A DNA stretch of 58,682 nt from an uncultured Verrucomicrobia subdivision 3 bacterium (GTDB lineage: Bacteria; Verrucomicrobiota; Verrucomicrobiia; Limisphaerales; UBA11358): NCBI GenBank assembly GCA_903875465.1, contig CAIQWB010000124.1:1-58682 (forward strand), written 5' to 3'. Position numbers and translations under genes: made by a program. Of the stretch, positions 7,536 to 16,823 are shown one piece after another (position 1 is the stretch's first letter; each line of letters opens with the position of its first letter). A model generated the notes under the pieces. That model worked only from the letters and a program-made list of their open reading frames with translations, made no database searches and was not told where the DNA came from.

Positions 7536-8591
7536 ATGTCTGAAAACACCCAACCGAATTCCGGGCCGCCAGCCGCGGCCATGCCCCACCGGCGCCGGGT
7601 ACGTTATGCGGGGAAAAATCCCCGCCGGTATGAGGAGAAATACAAAGAACACCGGCAGGTGGGCGACACCGTGGCCAAAGTCCTGGCATCGGGCAAGACG
7701 CCGGCCGGAACGCACCGGCCAATCATGGTGGCGGAAATTTTGTCTGTGCTGGCGCCGCAGCCGGGGGCGGTGGGGGTGGATTGCACGTTGGGCTATGGCG
7801 GGCATGCGGAGCAATTCCTGCGGGCCTTGCAACCGGGCGGCCGGTTACTGGGCCTGGATGCCGATCCGATTGAACTGCCGAAAACCGAGGCGCGGTTGCG
7901 AGCCTTGGGCTTTGGCCCGGAAACGTTCACGGCGCACCGAACCAATTTCGCCGGGCTGCCCCAAGTGCTGGCGACCGCCGGATTAGCCGGGGTCGACATG
8001 GTGCTGGCCGACCTCGGGGTGTCTTCCATGCAAATTGACAATCCCGCCCGTGGCTTTTCCGTCAAGGAAACCGGCCCGCTGGACATGCGCATGAATCCGC
8101 AGCGTGGCCAGCCCGCGTCCGCCTTGCTGGCGCACAGTCAGCCGGAGGCGCTCACGCGATTACTGGTGGAGAATGCCGATGAACCGCATGCCGCCGCCTT
8201 GGGCACCGCCCTGGCCGGCCGGTCGTTTGCCACCACGTCCGCTTTAGGTGAAGCCATCCGCCAGGCGCTGCCCCGTTTGACCCGGGATGAAGCTGGACTC
8301 TCGGTGCGGCGGGTTTTTCAAGCCTTGCGCATTGCGGTGAATGATGAGTTCTCCGCCCTCACGACCTTGTTACTGCAATTGCCCAAGGTGCTGAATCCCG
8401 GCGGCCGCGTGGCGGTGCTGACGTTCCATTCCGGGGAAGACCGGCGGGTTAAGAAAGCCTTTGAGGCCGGGTTGCAATCCGGGGTGTATGCGGCCATTGC
8501 CCAGGAGGTGTTGCGGCCTGGGCCGGAAGAACGCCGGGAGAATTCCCGGGCCAGTTCGGCCAAATTGCGCTGGGCGCGAATGGCGGCGTAA
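7536..8591 (+). CDS. rsmH: 16S rRNA (cytosine-1402-N4)-methyltransferase
   Basis: Methylates N4 of C1402 in the 16S rRNA decoding centre using S-adenosylmethionine. Signatures are HRPIMVAEIL followed by VDCTLGYGGHAEQFL (SAM-binding motif I), DLGVSSMQIDNPARGFS, LDMRMNP, RRVFQALRIAVNDE, and near the C terminus HSGEDRRVKKAF with RASSAKLRWARM. The family normally has HSLEDR, so the Gly is a substitution. At 351 residues it is longer than the usual 310 because about 50 basic residues precede the first motif. The start at 7536 is chosen because a promoter overlaps the longer open frame. In most bacteria rsmH heads the division and cell-wall cluster; here no ftsL, murE or mraY follows, so it is an orphan. 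Confidence 0.93.
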   Translation: MSENTQPNSGPPAAAMPHRRRVRYAGKNPRRYEEKYKEHRQVGDTVAKVLASGKTPAGTHRPIMVAEILSVLAPQPGAVGVDCTLGYGGHAEQFLRALQPGGRLLGLDADPIELPKTEARLRALGFGPETFTAHRTNFAGLPQVLATAGLAGVDMVLADLGVSSMQIDNPARGFSVKETGPLDMRMNPQRGQPASALLAHSQPEALTRLLVENADEPHAAALGTALAGRSFATTSALGEAIRQALPRLTRDEAGLSVRRVFQALRIAVNDEFSALTTLLLQLPKVLNPGGRVAVLTFHSGEDRRVKKAFEAGLQSGVYAAIAQEVLRPGPEERRENSRASSAKLRWARMAA

Positions 8592-8673
8592 TTCGTGGGC
8601 ATCCTGAATCCGGCATGGTTCTGGTGGGCAAAAAGTCTGGATGTGAGTCGATAAATTGTCCATTCGCCCACAT

Positions 8674-9087
8674 TCAACTTAATTTTTGGGTGGCAGGCAA
8701 AATCCAGGCCGAGGGATGGGGCGCAAAACCTATCCGGGGATAATAACCCACGGCGTTGGGGGCCGCCAAAAGGATTAGTTTTGCCTTCGCGCCCAGCTGG
8801 GCTTGGGTGAGCCGGATCAACTCTCGCCCGATACCCTGTTTTTGATACTCAGCATCGACCGCCAAATCTGACAAATAGCAACAGTAGGCGAAGTCGGTGA
8901 GAGAACGGGCCACGCCCACCAGTTGGTCGGCGTGCCACGCTGTGACCAGCAAGTTGGCATGCTGGAGCATGGCCGCAAGGCATTGGGGGTCGTCCACTGG
9001 CCGCCGTTCGGCCAGGGTGGAGCGCTGCAGCACATCGGCGAATTCCGCAATGCTGAGCGGGCGGGACGTTGAGTATTGAATGTTCAT
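8674..9087 (-). CDS. GNAT-family N-acetyltransferase
   Basis: A 137-residue single-domain acetyltransferase. It would transfer an acetyl group from acetyl-CoA to an amine of unknown identity. The core reads LVGVARSLTDFAYCCYLSDL (strands 4-5), then VDAEYQKQGIGRELI, in which QKQGIG is the Q/RxxGxG/A pyrophosphate-binding loop, then AAPNAVGYYPRIGF, the usual last helix-strand. I place the start at the ATG at 9087, which matches a complete GNAT domain. An in-frame extension to 9330 is open but rich in Pro/Gly and has no domain. No Shine-Dalgarno is evident. The gene diverges from the arabinose genes and is probably unrelated to them. The substrate is unknown. Confidence 0.8.
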   Translation of the reverse strand: MNIQYSTSRPLSIAEFADVLQRSTLAERRPVDDPQCLAAMLQHANLLVTAWHADQLVGVARSLTDFAYCCYLSDLAVDAEYQKQGIGRELIRLTQAQLGAKAKLILLAAPNAVGYYPRIGFAPHPSAWILPATQKLS

Positions 9088-9429
9088 GCTGGCGATTGGT
9101 GGCATCCAGGGTCGTTGGCCGGCAGAGCCATTGGCTTGGAAAATGCCTGAGGACAGTAGTGAGGCGGTTGCCCGGGGGTCAAGTTCATTTCCCCCGGAGG
9201 CGAACCCTGGGCCAGGCGGGGGCTCACTGTTGGCGTTTCTGCAGTTATGCGCAATTTGGCTAATAAAATGCGCATTGTGGGGCGGGGTTGCCTGAGGCAT
9301 TATGTTATTTAATGCTGGTTCCTGACACACAACGTTTACCTTTACCCGGGCAGGGTTGCCCGGGATGATTTTGTATTGTTCGATTTTATGAGTTTAACCT
9401 GTGGCGTCATCGTGGAGTTACGAAAACCC
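9088..9429. promoter_or_regulatory. divergent intergenic region before the arabinose genes, with hairpin
   Basis: No gene is supported in these 342 bp. Near the right end CCCGGGCA and TGCCCGGG (9345-9352 and 9357-9364) form a perfect 8-bp inverted repeat with a 4-base loop. It lies 65 bp before the first arabinose gene, next to AACGTT (9332-9337) and to a weak TTTACC/GATGAT promoter candidate whose spacer contains the repeat. This position suits an operator or attenuator for arabinose control. That role is inference, since no regulator gene is present nearby. Confidence 0.4.
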
Positions 9430-11415
9430 ATGCGGGCGGCTTTTAAAAGACTTTGGATGGTGGCGATGCTGGTCCTTGCTTGCCTGGGGTGGCTGCCACG
9501 GTTGGCGGCCGACGCCTCCGTTCTGGAGAACGTGCGGCCGGTGACCCCTGTGGTGGCCGGGGCCGCCCAGCCGTTTCCGCTGGCGGATGTGCGGTTGCTG
9601 CCCGGGCCGTTTTACGACGCCATGGTGCGGGATCAGAAGTATCTGCTGTTTTTGGAGCCGGACCGGTTGTTGCGTAATTTCCGTACGAATGTTGGTCTGC
9701 CGGTCACGGCCAAGCCGTATGGGGGCTGGGAATCGCCGGATTGTGAAGTTCGCGGGCATGCCCTGGGGCATTACCTTTCCGCCCTTTGCCTGATGTACGC
9801 CAGCACGGGCGATCCGCAATACAAGCAGCGCGCCGATTATATCGTGGCCCAACTGGCGCTGTGCCAGGCGGCGGCCCCGGCGGCGGGTTTTCATGCGGGG
9901 TATTTGTCCGCCTTTCCAGAATCTTTCATTGACCGGGTGGAAGCCCGCCAGCGGGTCTGGGCACCGTGGTACACCCTGCACAAAATTCTGGGGGGGTTGT
10001 ATGATGCCTCCCAACTCTGTGGCAATCAGCAGGCCCTGACAGTGGCGGAACAGATGGCTGACTGGGTGGCTTTTCGGGTGCACCGGCTCACCCCCTCGCA
10101 AATGCAGGATTCCTTGCAAGAAGAGCAAGGGGGCATGACGGAAGTGCTGGCCAATCTCTACGCGGTTACGGGCAACCCCAATTACCTGCAAACTGCGCTG
10201 GCTTTCAATCACTTGAAAGTCATTGAACCCCTGGCGGCACAGGAGGACCACCTGGACCGTCTGCACGCCAACACGCAAATCCCCAAGATTATCGGAGCTG
10301 CCCGGGAATATGAAATGACCGGCGACCCGCACCTGGGCGAGGTGGCCAAGTTTTTCTGGGACCGGGTGGCCTTGCACCGTTCCTACGTGATTGGAGATCA
10401 CAGCGACCGGGAATTCTTCTTCAATATCAATCACTTTGCCGACCATCTTTCGGCCGAGACGTGTGAAACGTGCAATGAGTACAACATGCTCAAACTCTCC
10501 CGCCAGCTGTTCGGCTGGTCCCCGGAGGCAGTGACGATGGATTTCTACGAACGGGCCTTGTACAATGATATTCTGGCCTCCCAGGACCCGGCGCAGGGCA
10601 TGTTTGTTTATCTGATGTCCCTCAAACCGGGCCATTTTAAGAATTACTCCACGCCGGAGGATTCCTTTTGGTGCTGTGTGGGCACCGGCATGGAAAATCA
10701 TGCCAAATATGGCGACACGATTTTCTTTCACGATGACCAGTCCCTCTTTTTGAACCTGTTTATTGCTTCGGAGTTGCACTGGACCGAAAAAAATCTGGTG
10801 GTTCGCCAGGAAACCAAGTTTCCCGAGAGCGACACCACCCGCCTGACCTTTCACTGCCCCAAACCCGAAACGCTGGCTTTGAAAATCCGCTGGCCGGCCT
10901 GGGCGCAACCTACGCTGTCGATTCGGGTGAACGGGAAGAAACAGAAGGTCAGTGGCTCGCCTGGTTCCTATGTCACCCTTGATCGCTCGTGGCGTGATGG
11001 CGACCGGGTGGAAATCAAATTGCCCATGAGCCTGCACACGGAACCCTTGCCCGGCAGCACCAATATCCTGGCGTTACTGTGCGGTCCGGTGGTGCTCGCG
11101 GGGGATTTGGGGACTAATAATTTGCCCATCCAGTATAATTCTGATCAGACCGCCTCGGCCAAGCTTAAGGATCCGGCCGTGCCCGTGCTGGTTGCCGAGC
11201 CGGCGGAGCTCCTGAAGCGCGTGCGGCCCACCGGCGAACCGCTGGTCTTTCGCACCCATCATCTGGGCGAGCCTGACGATGTCCGGCTCATTCCGTTTTA
11301 CCAGGCCAGCCATATTCGCTATAGCGTTTATTGGAGCGTGGTCAGTCCGGCTGAGTGGCATAAACATAATGCCCGGGCCGACCGGCAGTCTGCTTTACCC
11401 CCCAACTTGAATTAA
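9430..11415 (+). CDS. beta-L-arabinofuranosidase-like glycoside hydrolase (GH127/GH146, former DUF1680)
   Basis: A 661-residue exported glycosidase with a signal peptide (hydrophobic WMVAMLVLACLGWLPRL, cleavage near AADA). Members remove terminal beta-L-arabinofuranose from arabinan, arabinogalactan or hydroxyproline-linked sugars using a zinc-bound cysteine nucleophile. Visible here are WESPDCEVRGHALGHYLSAL, the ETC motif at E343-C345 and CC at C415-C416 (WCCVGTGMEN). Their spacing of 72 residues approximates the Glu/Cys/Cys-Cys zinc site of the family. I start at 9430 because it gives a proper signal peptide; an upstream in-frame start would bury it. The stop is only 4 bp before ribulokinase, so it is the first gene of an arabinose operon, which strengthens the substrate call. 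GH127 versus GH146 is not resolved. Confidence 0.87.
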   Translation: MRAAFKRLWMVAMLVLACLGWLPRLAADASVLENVRPVTPVVAGAAQPFPLADVRLLPGPFYDAMVRDQKYLLFLEPDRLLRNFRTNVGLPVTAKPYGGWESPDCEVRGHALGHYLSALCLMYASTGDPQYKQRADYIVAQLALCQAAAPAAGFHAGYLSAFPESFIDRVEARQRVWAPWYTLHKILGGLYDASQLCGNQQALTVAEQMADWVAFRVHRLTPSQMQDSLQEEQGGMTEVLANLYAVTGNPNYLQTALAFNHLKVIEPLAAQEDHLDRLHANTQIPKIIGAAREYEMTGDPHLGEVAKFFWDRVALHRSYVIGDHSDREFFFNINHFADHLSAETCETCNEYNMLKLSRQLFGWSPEAVTMDFYERALYNDILASQDPAQGMFVYLMSLKPGHFKNYSTPEDSFWCCVGTGMENHAKYGDTIFFHDDQSLFLNLFIASELHWTEKNLVVRQETKFPESDTTRLTFHCPKPETLALKIRWPAWAQPTLSIRVNGKKQKVSGSPGSYVTLDRSWRDGDRVEIKLPMSLHTEPLPGSTNILALLCGPVVLAGDLGTNNLPIQYNSDQTASAKLKDPAVPVLVAEPAELLKRVRPTGEPLVFRTHHLGEPDDVRLIPFYQASHIRYSVYWSVVSPAEWHKHNARADRQSALPPNLN

Positions 11416-11419
11416 TCAC

Positions 11420-13096
11420 ATGAGCAATCAATACACCATCGGGCTGGATTATGGCACGAATTCCGTGCGCGCCCTTATTGTCAACGTCGCCAACGGTGCG
11501 GAAGTCGCCGCCGCCGTCTGGACCTACGCCCACGGCACCGAGGGCGTGATCCTGGCCCGCGATCCCAACCTGGCCCGCCAGCATCCCGCGGATTATTTAC
11601 AAGGCGCGGAGACCACGATTCGCGAGGCCCTGGCCACCGCTGCCAAAAATGTGCGCGGGTTCAAGCCTGCCCAGGTGATTGGCCTGGGGGTGGATACCAC
11701 GGGCAGCACCCCGCTGCCGGTGGACAAACAAGGCCAGCCGCTCGCTTTCAACAAAAAATTTGCCAGCAATCCCGCCGCGATGGCGTGGTTGTGGAAGGAT
11801 CATACCGGCGTGAACGAGGCGGCGGAAATTACCGCGCTCGCCAAAAAACTCCGGCCCCAATACCTTGCCAAATGTGGCGGCACGTATTCGAGCGAATGGT
11901 TTTGGAGCAAAATTTTGCGCTGCCTGCGCGTGGCACCGGCGGTTTTTAATGCCGCCCATGCCTGGGTGGAACTATCCGATTTTGTGCCCGCCGCCCTCAC
12001 CGGCACGGAGCATCCGGATAAATTTGTGGCCGGGGTGTGTGCCGCCGGTCACAAAGCCATGTGGAACACCACGTGGGGTGGCTATCCGGACACGGAATTC
12101 CTGGCCAAGCTTGATCCGAAGCTCGCGGCCTTGCGGGAGCGCCTCACCACGCGCGTTTGGTCGATTGACCGTTCGGTGGGTGGCTTGACGGCCGATTGGG
12201 CCAAGCGCACGGGGCTTACGGCGGGTATTCCGGTGGCCGTGGGGGCTTTTGATGCGCACCTTGGTGCCGTCGGTTCCGGCGTGGCTCCCGGTACCTTGGT
12301 TAAAATCATTGGCACGAGCACTTGTGATATCGCCATTTCCCCAACCACACAAAAACTCGCTGATGTACCCGGTCTTTGTGGCATTGTGGATGGTAGTGTG
12401 CTGCCCGGCAACTTTGGGCTCGAAGCCGGCCAATCGGCGGTGGGCGATATCTTCAACTGGTGGGTTAATTACATCCAGCCCGGGGGCAAAAATCCGTTGA
12501 ACCATCAGGATCTTAATGCCGCCGCCGCGAAGCTCAAGCCGGGCGAATCGGGTTTGATCGCGCTGGATTGGAACAACGGCAACCGCACCATTTTGGTGGA
12601 TCAGCGGCTGACCGGCCTGCTCGTCGGCCAGACGCTGTACACCACACCGGTGGAAATTTATCGGGCCCTGGTGGAAGCCACGGCCTTCGGCGCGCTTACC
12701 ATCATCAATCGGTTTGAGGAATATGGGGTGAAAATCAAGGAGGTGGTAAACTGCGGCGGCATTGCGGAAAAGAGCCCGCTGACGATGCAGATTTACGCGG
12801 ACGTCACGGGCCGGCCCATGCGGGTCTCCCGTTCGGCCCAGACCTGTGCGCTTGGTTCGGCGATTGCGGCGGCGGTCGTGGCGGGGGTTTATAAGGGTTA
12901 TGCGCCCGCCCAGAAGGCCATGACCGGCTTGAAACCCGTGATTTATCGTCCTAATCCCAAGGCGCACGCGACCTATCGCGAGTTGTATGCCGTTTATCGC
13001 AAGCTCCATGACGCCTTTGGCACGCCGGACTGGCAGGGTAATCTTTTCGATGTGATGAAGCATCTCATTGACATTCGCAGTCAGGTTAGAAAATAA
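11420..13096 (+). CDS. araB: ribulokinase
   Basis: Phosphorylates L-ribulose (also D-ribulose and ribitol in some members) to ribulose-5-phosphate with ATP in the cytoplasm, the second step of L-arabinose catabolism. The 558-residue length matches AraB-type FGGY kinases. The N-terminal phosphate loop reads GLDYGTNSVRALIV. GAFDAHLGAVGSGV followed by IGTSTCDIAIS is characteristic of ribulokinases, and the C-terminal signature spans NCGGIAEKSPLTMQIYADV and ALGSAIAAAV. It lies 4 bp after the glycosidase and 15 bp before the epimerase. No Shine-Dalgarno sequence precedes the ATG (TTGAATTAATCAC), so translation is coupled or SD-independent. Confidence 0.94.
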   Translation: MSNQYTIGLDYGTNSVRALIVNVANGAEVAAAVWTYAHGTEGVILARDPNLARQHPADYLQGAETTIREALATAAKNVRGFKPAQVIGLGVDTTGSTPLPVDKQGQPLAFNKKFASNPAAMAWLWKDHTGVNEAAEITALAKKLRPQYLAKCGGTYSSEWFWSKILRCLRVAPAVFNAAHAWVELSDFVPAALTGTEHPDKFVAGVCAAGHKAMWNTTWGGYPDTEFLAKLDPKLAALRERLTTRVWSIDRSVGGLTADWAKRTGLTAGIPVAVGAFDAHLGAVGSGVAPGTLVKIIGTSTCDIAISPTTQKLADVPGLCGIVDGSVLPGNFGLEAGQSAVGDIFNWWVNYIQPGGKNPLNHQDLNAAAAKLKPGESGLIALDWNNGNRTILVDQRLTGLLVGQTLYTTPVEIYRALVEATAFGALTIINRFEEYGVKIKEVVNCGGIAEKSPLTMQIYADVTGRPMRVSRSAQTCALGSAIAAAVVAGVYKGYAPAQKAMTGLKPVIYRPNPKAHATYRELYAVYRKLHDAFGTPDWQGNLFDVMKHLIDIRSQVRK

Positions 13097-13111
13097 TCAT
13101 CCCTGCCACCC

Positions 13112-13804
13112 ATGCTTGAAGCATTAAAAAAAACAGTTTGTGAAGCCAACCTCCAATTGGTTGCGGCAGGTTTGGTGATCCAAACTTGGGGCAATGCCAG
13201 TGCGGTTGACCGGGAGCTTGGCGTCATGGTCATCAAACCCTCCGGGGTGCCTTATTCAGGTATGCGGCCCGAGCACATGGTCGTGGTCTCGCTGACCACC
13301 GGCCTGCCCGTGGCCGGCAGCCTCAAACCCAGTTCGGACACGCCGACCCATTTGGAATTATACCGGGCCTTTCCCACGGTCGGGGGCGTGGTGCACACGC
13401 ACAGCTTGCATGCCACCGCCTGGGCGCAGGCCTGCCGCAAAATTCCGTCGTATGGCACCACTCAGGCGGATTATTGGTATGGCGAGGTTCCCTGCACCCG
13501 GGCGATGACGCCGGAAGAAATCAAAACGGATTACGAGAAAAATACCGGGGGCGTGATTATTGAAACGTTTCGCGAGCTCAATCCCCTGGAACATCCCGCC
13601 GTGCTGGTGGCCAGTCACGGTCCGTTCACCTGGGGCAAAGACCTTGCCACGGCTGTGCAAAACGCCGAGATACTTGAATTCGTCGCCCGGCTGGCCAGCG
13701 AAACGCTGCGCATCCATCCGACCACGCCCCCGATGCCGGCCGCCCTGCTGGATAAACATTTTCTGCGAAAACACGGACCGCAGGCTTATTACGGACAAAA
13801 ATAG
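13112..13804 (+). CDS. araD: L-ribulose-5-phosphate 4-epimerase
   Basis: Converts L-ribulose-5-phosphate to D-xylulose-5-phosphate by a retro-aldol mechanism, linking arabinose to the pentose phosphate pathway. The 230 residues fit the class II aldolase family. GNASAVDRELGVMVIKPSGV binds the phosphate. Zinc ligands are H95 and H97 in VHTHSLHA and H169 in VASHGPF, nearly the same numbers as the E. coli enzyme. The C-terminal AYYGQK carries the catalytic tyrosine. The gene follows araB by 15 bp and precedes the mutarotase by 12 bp. No Shine-Dalgarno is visible. Confidence 0.94.
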   Translation: MLEALKKTVCEANLQLVAAGLVIQTWGNASAVDRELGVMVIKPSGVPYSGMRPEHMVVVSLTTGLPVAGSLKPSSDTPTHLELYRAFPTVGGVVHTHSLHATAWAQACRKIPSYGTTQADYWYGEVPCTRAMTPEEIKTDYEKNTGGVIIETFRELNPLEHPAVLVASHGPFTWGKDLATAVQNAEILEFVARLASETLRIHPTTPPMPAALLDKHFLRKHGPQAYYGQK

Positions 13805-13816
13805 TCACACAAAAAC

Positions 13817-14974
13817 ATGAAAAACATCATTCCATTGGTACTGGTCGCAACGGCTGGACTGGCCGCCGCCAGTTTGGTAGGCTGCGCCTCTCATTCTATG
13901 TCTCATTCAACTCAAGACTCAATCTCCAGTAAACCCTTTGGCCAGACGCCCGACGGCACCGCCGTGGAACTTTACACCTTGCGGAATGCCCACGGCCTTG
14001 AGGCGCGCATCATGACCTACGGGGGTATTTTGCAATCCCTGCAGGTGCCGGATCGCACCGGCAAGCTGGGGGATGTCGTGCTGGGCTATGATCAATTGCA
14101 GGGCTACATCGACAAGACGCCCTACTTTGGCGCGCTTATTGGTCGTTATGGCAACCGCATTGGCGGCGCTAAATTCTCACTGGATGGCCAGACCTATAAT
14201 CTGGCCACTAATAATGGTCCCAATTCGCTGCATGGTGGCTTGAAAGGATTCGACAAAGTGGTTTGGTCGGCCAAACCCCTGGTGGGACCCGATGGCCCCG
14301 AACTCGTGCTCGCTTATTACAGCCGCGATGGGGAGGAAGGTTTCCCGGGCAATTTGCAAGTGACCGCCATTTACACCCTGACGGATGACAATGAGCTCAA
14401 GCTTGAGTTTAGTGCCACCACCGACAAGGCCACCGTCGTTAATCTTACCCACCATACTTACTGGAACCTGACGGCCGCTGGCGACAAAGACATCCTGGGT
14501 CATTTGGTCTATATCAATGCCGACCAGACCACTCCGGTGGATTCCGGCCTGATCACCACGGGTGAATTCAAATCCGTGGACGGCACGCCCTTTGATTTCC
14601 GCAAGCCCACGACCATTGGTGCGCGCATTAGTGATCCCGATCCCGTGCTGCAATATGGCCCGGGGTATGACCACAACTGGGTCATCAACAAGCCTTTTGG
14701 GCAGTATGGCTTGCAGGCCCGGGTCACTGAACCTGGCACCGGCCGCATCATGGAAGTCTGGAGCGACGAACCCGGTCTGCAATTCTACGCGGGTAATTTC
14801 CTGGATGGCACGATCAAGGGCAAAGGTGGCAAGGTATACAATATCCATGACGCGTTTTGCATGGAACCGCAACATTATCCTGACTCCCCCAACAAGCCGA
14901 ACTTCCCCACCACCGTACTCAAGCCCGGGGAGAAGTATCATAACACCATCGTTTACAAATTCAGTGCTGAGTAA
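13817..14974 (+). CDS. galM: aldose 1-epimerase (mutarotase), lipoprotein
   Basis: Interconverts alpha and beta anomers of aldoses. A lipoprotein signal peptide (MKNIIPLVLVATAG...) ends in the lipobox LVGC near residue 23, so the mature 362-residue enzyme should be anchored to a membrane and act on sugars outside the cytoplasm. Family motifs are MTYGGILQSLQVPDR, GRYGNRIGGAKF, NLTHHTYWNL (catalytic His) and the C-terminal FCMEPQHYPDSPN with its conserved Glu. In this operon it probably converts the anomer released by the glycosidase into the form taken up by the adjacent symporter. The symporter begins 26 bp downstream. Export of GalM is common in Verrucomicrobiota and Bacteroidota; that point is from general knowledge. 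Confidence 0.92.
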   Translation: MKNIIPLVLVATAGLAAASLVGCASHSMSHSTQDSISSKPFGQTPDGTAVELYTLRNAHGLEARIMTYGGILQSLQVPDRTGKLGDVVLGYDQLQGYIDKTPYFGALIGRYGNRIGGAKFSLDGQTYNLATNNGPNSLHGGLKGFDKVVWSAKPLVGPDGPELVLAYYSRDGEEGFPGNLQVTAIYTLTDDNELKLEFSATTDKATVVNLTHHTYWNLTAAGDKDILGHLVYINADQTTPVDSGLITTGEFKSVDGTPFDFRKPTTIGARISDPDPVLQYGPGYDHNWVINKPFGQYGLQARVTEPGTGRIMEVWSDEPGLQFYAGNFLDGTIKGKGGKVYNIHDAFCMEPQHYPDSPNKPNFPTTVLKPGEKYHNTIVYKFSAE

Positions 14975-15000
14975 GCTGGATTGAATCAGACCGGATCCTT

Positions 15001-16806
15001 ATGAATGAAATAACCAACGCCGTGGCCACCTCGGTGGCGGCGGTTGCGAAGGAACCTGTGTTTAATGGCTTGGACTGGGCCGTCATTGCCCTGTTCGCCG
15101 TAGGCATGGTTGCGGTAGTCCTGTTCTCGATGCGGAAGAAGAACGAGTCCGGCAAGGATTACTTCCTCTCCGGTCGCGACGCCAACTGGTTGCAAATTGG
15201 CTCGTCGATCTTTTCTTCCAACATCGGTTCCGAACATCTGGTCGGGCTGGCTGGCGCTGGTTTCATCACCGGCATGGCCATGGCGCATTGGGAAATGCAT
15301 GCCTACTGGATTCTGATCTTGGGCTGGGCTTTCGTGCCGTTGTATGACCGCATGAAAGTCTTCACGATGCCAGAATTCTTGGAACTGCGCTTTAGCCGGG
15401 GTTCCCGTAATGTGCTGAGCCTGCTCACTATCACCAGTTTGGTGCTGACCAAAATTGCCGCGACGATTTACGCCGGTGATGTGGTGATTCGCACCCTGCT
15501 GGGCGTGGAGTCGGTGAGCATATTCGGCCATGACGTTGACATCTTCTGGGTGATTGCCCTGGGTTTGGCTTTCACTACGGGTGTCTACACCGTTTTTGGC
15601 GGCATGCGGGTCATCATGTATACGGCCGTGTTGCAGGCCCCGGTGCTGATCTTCGGCTCCCTGTTCATTCTTTACATCGGCTTGGAGAAGCTGGGCCATG
15701 GCAGCTTGATTGAGGGGTGGAACGCCACCAAGGCAGCGGTCGGTCCCAATATTCATTTGATTCGTTCCCTTAAGGATCCCGAATGGCCCTGGCTGGCGGT
15801 GCTCCCGGGTTCGGCAATTATCGGCTTCTGGTACTGGTGTACCGACCAATATATTGTGCAGCGCGTGCTGGCCGGCAAGAATCAACAAGAATCCCGGCGC
15901 GGCACGATTCTGGCCGGGTATTTTAAACTCACCCCGGTGTTCATCTTTTTGCTTCCTGGCATGGTGGCCTTTGCGCTTACGCAGACCCCGGGCAGTGGTT
16001 TCACCACGCCTGCGTCGGGCGATGCCGCTTACACTTCCCTTGTGGCGGAGATCCTGCCTCATGGAGTTAAAGGCATTGTGGCCTGCGGTATGATCGTGGC
16101 GCTGATGGCGTCGCTGGCCTCTAAATTCAATGCCTCGGCTACGCTTTTCACCATGGACTTCTACCGGGAATGGTACCCCAATGCCTCTGGGAAAACAGAG
16201 GTGTTCGTGGGTCGCGTGGCCACGGCGGTGATTGTTTTCGCGGGTATCTGCTGGGTGCTCGTCATCAAAGGCATGCACTTGAGCCTTTATGTCTATTTGC
16301 AAAATGTGCAGGCCTATCTCTCTCCCGCCATCGCGGTGTTGTTTGGCGTGGGCGTGTTTTGGAAACGTGCCACGGCGCCGGCGGCTCTCTGGGCCTTCTC
16401 CGTGGGCGTGTTCTTCGGGTTCGCCCGCTTGATTGCGGATATCATCATGGGTGACGCTGGCAAAGTGGTTGGCACCCTGAAGGGGCAGCTTTACCACGGT
16501 GCCATCACGGCGGATCAATATGCCGCCGGGATTGCGCCCATTGCAGCCAAGTATGGCCTGCTCTTTACCTTCTGGAACATCCACTGGCTATACTTCTGCC
16601 AGGCACTGTTTTTGCTTACCTTGGTGCTGATGGTGGTCATCAGTCTGATGACCGCGCCGCCCGACCCCAAAACTATCAAATACACCTGGTACGGTGCCAC
16701 CCCTGCTGAAAAAGCCGCCACCCGCGCCAGTTGGGGTGTCTGGGATGTGGCCTTCAGCTTGGTGGTCGTCGCCTGTGTGGTGATTTTCTACATCAAGTTT
16801 TTCTAA
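15001..16806 (+). CDS. sodium/sugar symporter (SSS family)
   Basis: A 601-residue inner-membrane transporter with about 14 hydrophobic helices, the length and pattern of the SGLT branch of the solute:sodium symporters. Signatures are SSNIGSEHLVGLAGAG in helix 1-2, GFWYWCTDQYIVQRVLAGK around helix 7, and ASLASKFNASATLFTMDFY, which contains the serine/threonine residues of the Na2 sodium site. Gene order (glycosidase, araB, araD, mutarotase, symporter) strongly suggests L-arabinose as the substrate, though galactose or glucose transporters look the same at this level. Transcription should end at the strong hairpin 17 bp after the stop. The start at 15001 is preceded by a weak CGGA. Confidence 0.9.
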   Translation: MNEITNAVATSVAAVAKEPVFNGLDWAVIALFAVGMVAVVLFSMRKKNESGKDYFLSGRDANWLQIGSSIFSSNIGSEHLVGLAGAGFITGMAMAHWEMHAYWILILGWAFVPLYDRMKVFTMPEFLELRFSRGSRNVLSLLTITSLVLTKIAATIYAGDVVIRTLLGVESVSIFGHDVDIFWVIALGLAFTTGVYTVFGGMRVIMYTAVLQAPVLIFGSLFILYIGLEKLGHGSLIEGWNATKAAVGPNIHLIRSLKDPEWPWLAVLPGSAIIGFWYWCTDQYIVQRVLAGKNQQESRRGTILAGYFKLTPVFIFLLPGMVAFALTQTPGSGFTTPASGDAAYTSLVAEILPHGVKGIVACGMIVALMASLASKFNASATLFTMDFYREWYPNASGKTEVFVGRVATAVIVFAGICWVLVIKGMHLSLYVYLQNVQAYLSPAIAVLFGVGVFWKRATAPAALWAFSVGVFFGFARLIADIIMGDAGKVVGTLKGQLYHGAITADQYAAGIAPIAAKYGLLFTFWNIHWLYFCQALFLLTLVLMVVISLMTAPPDPKTIKYTWYGATPAEKAATRASWGVWDVAFSLVVVACVVIFYIKFF

Positions 16807-16823
16807 CCAAGAATTCCTTCTAC

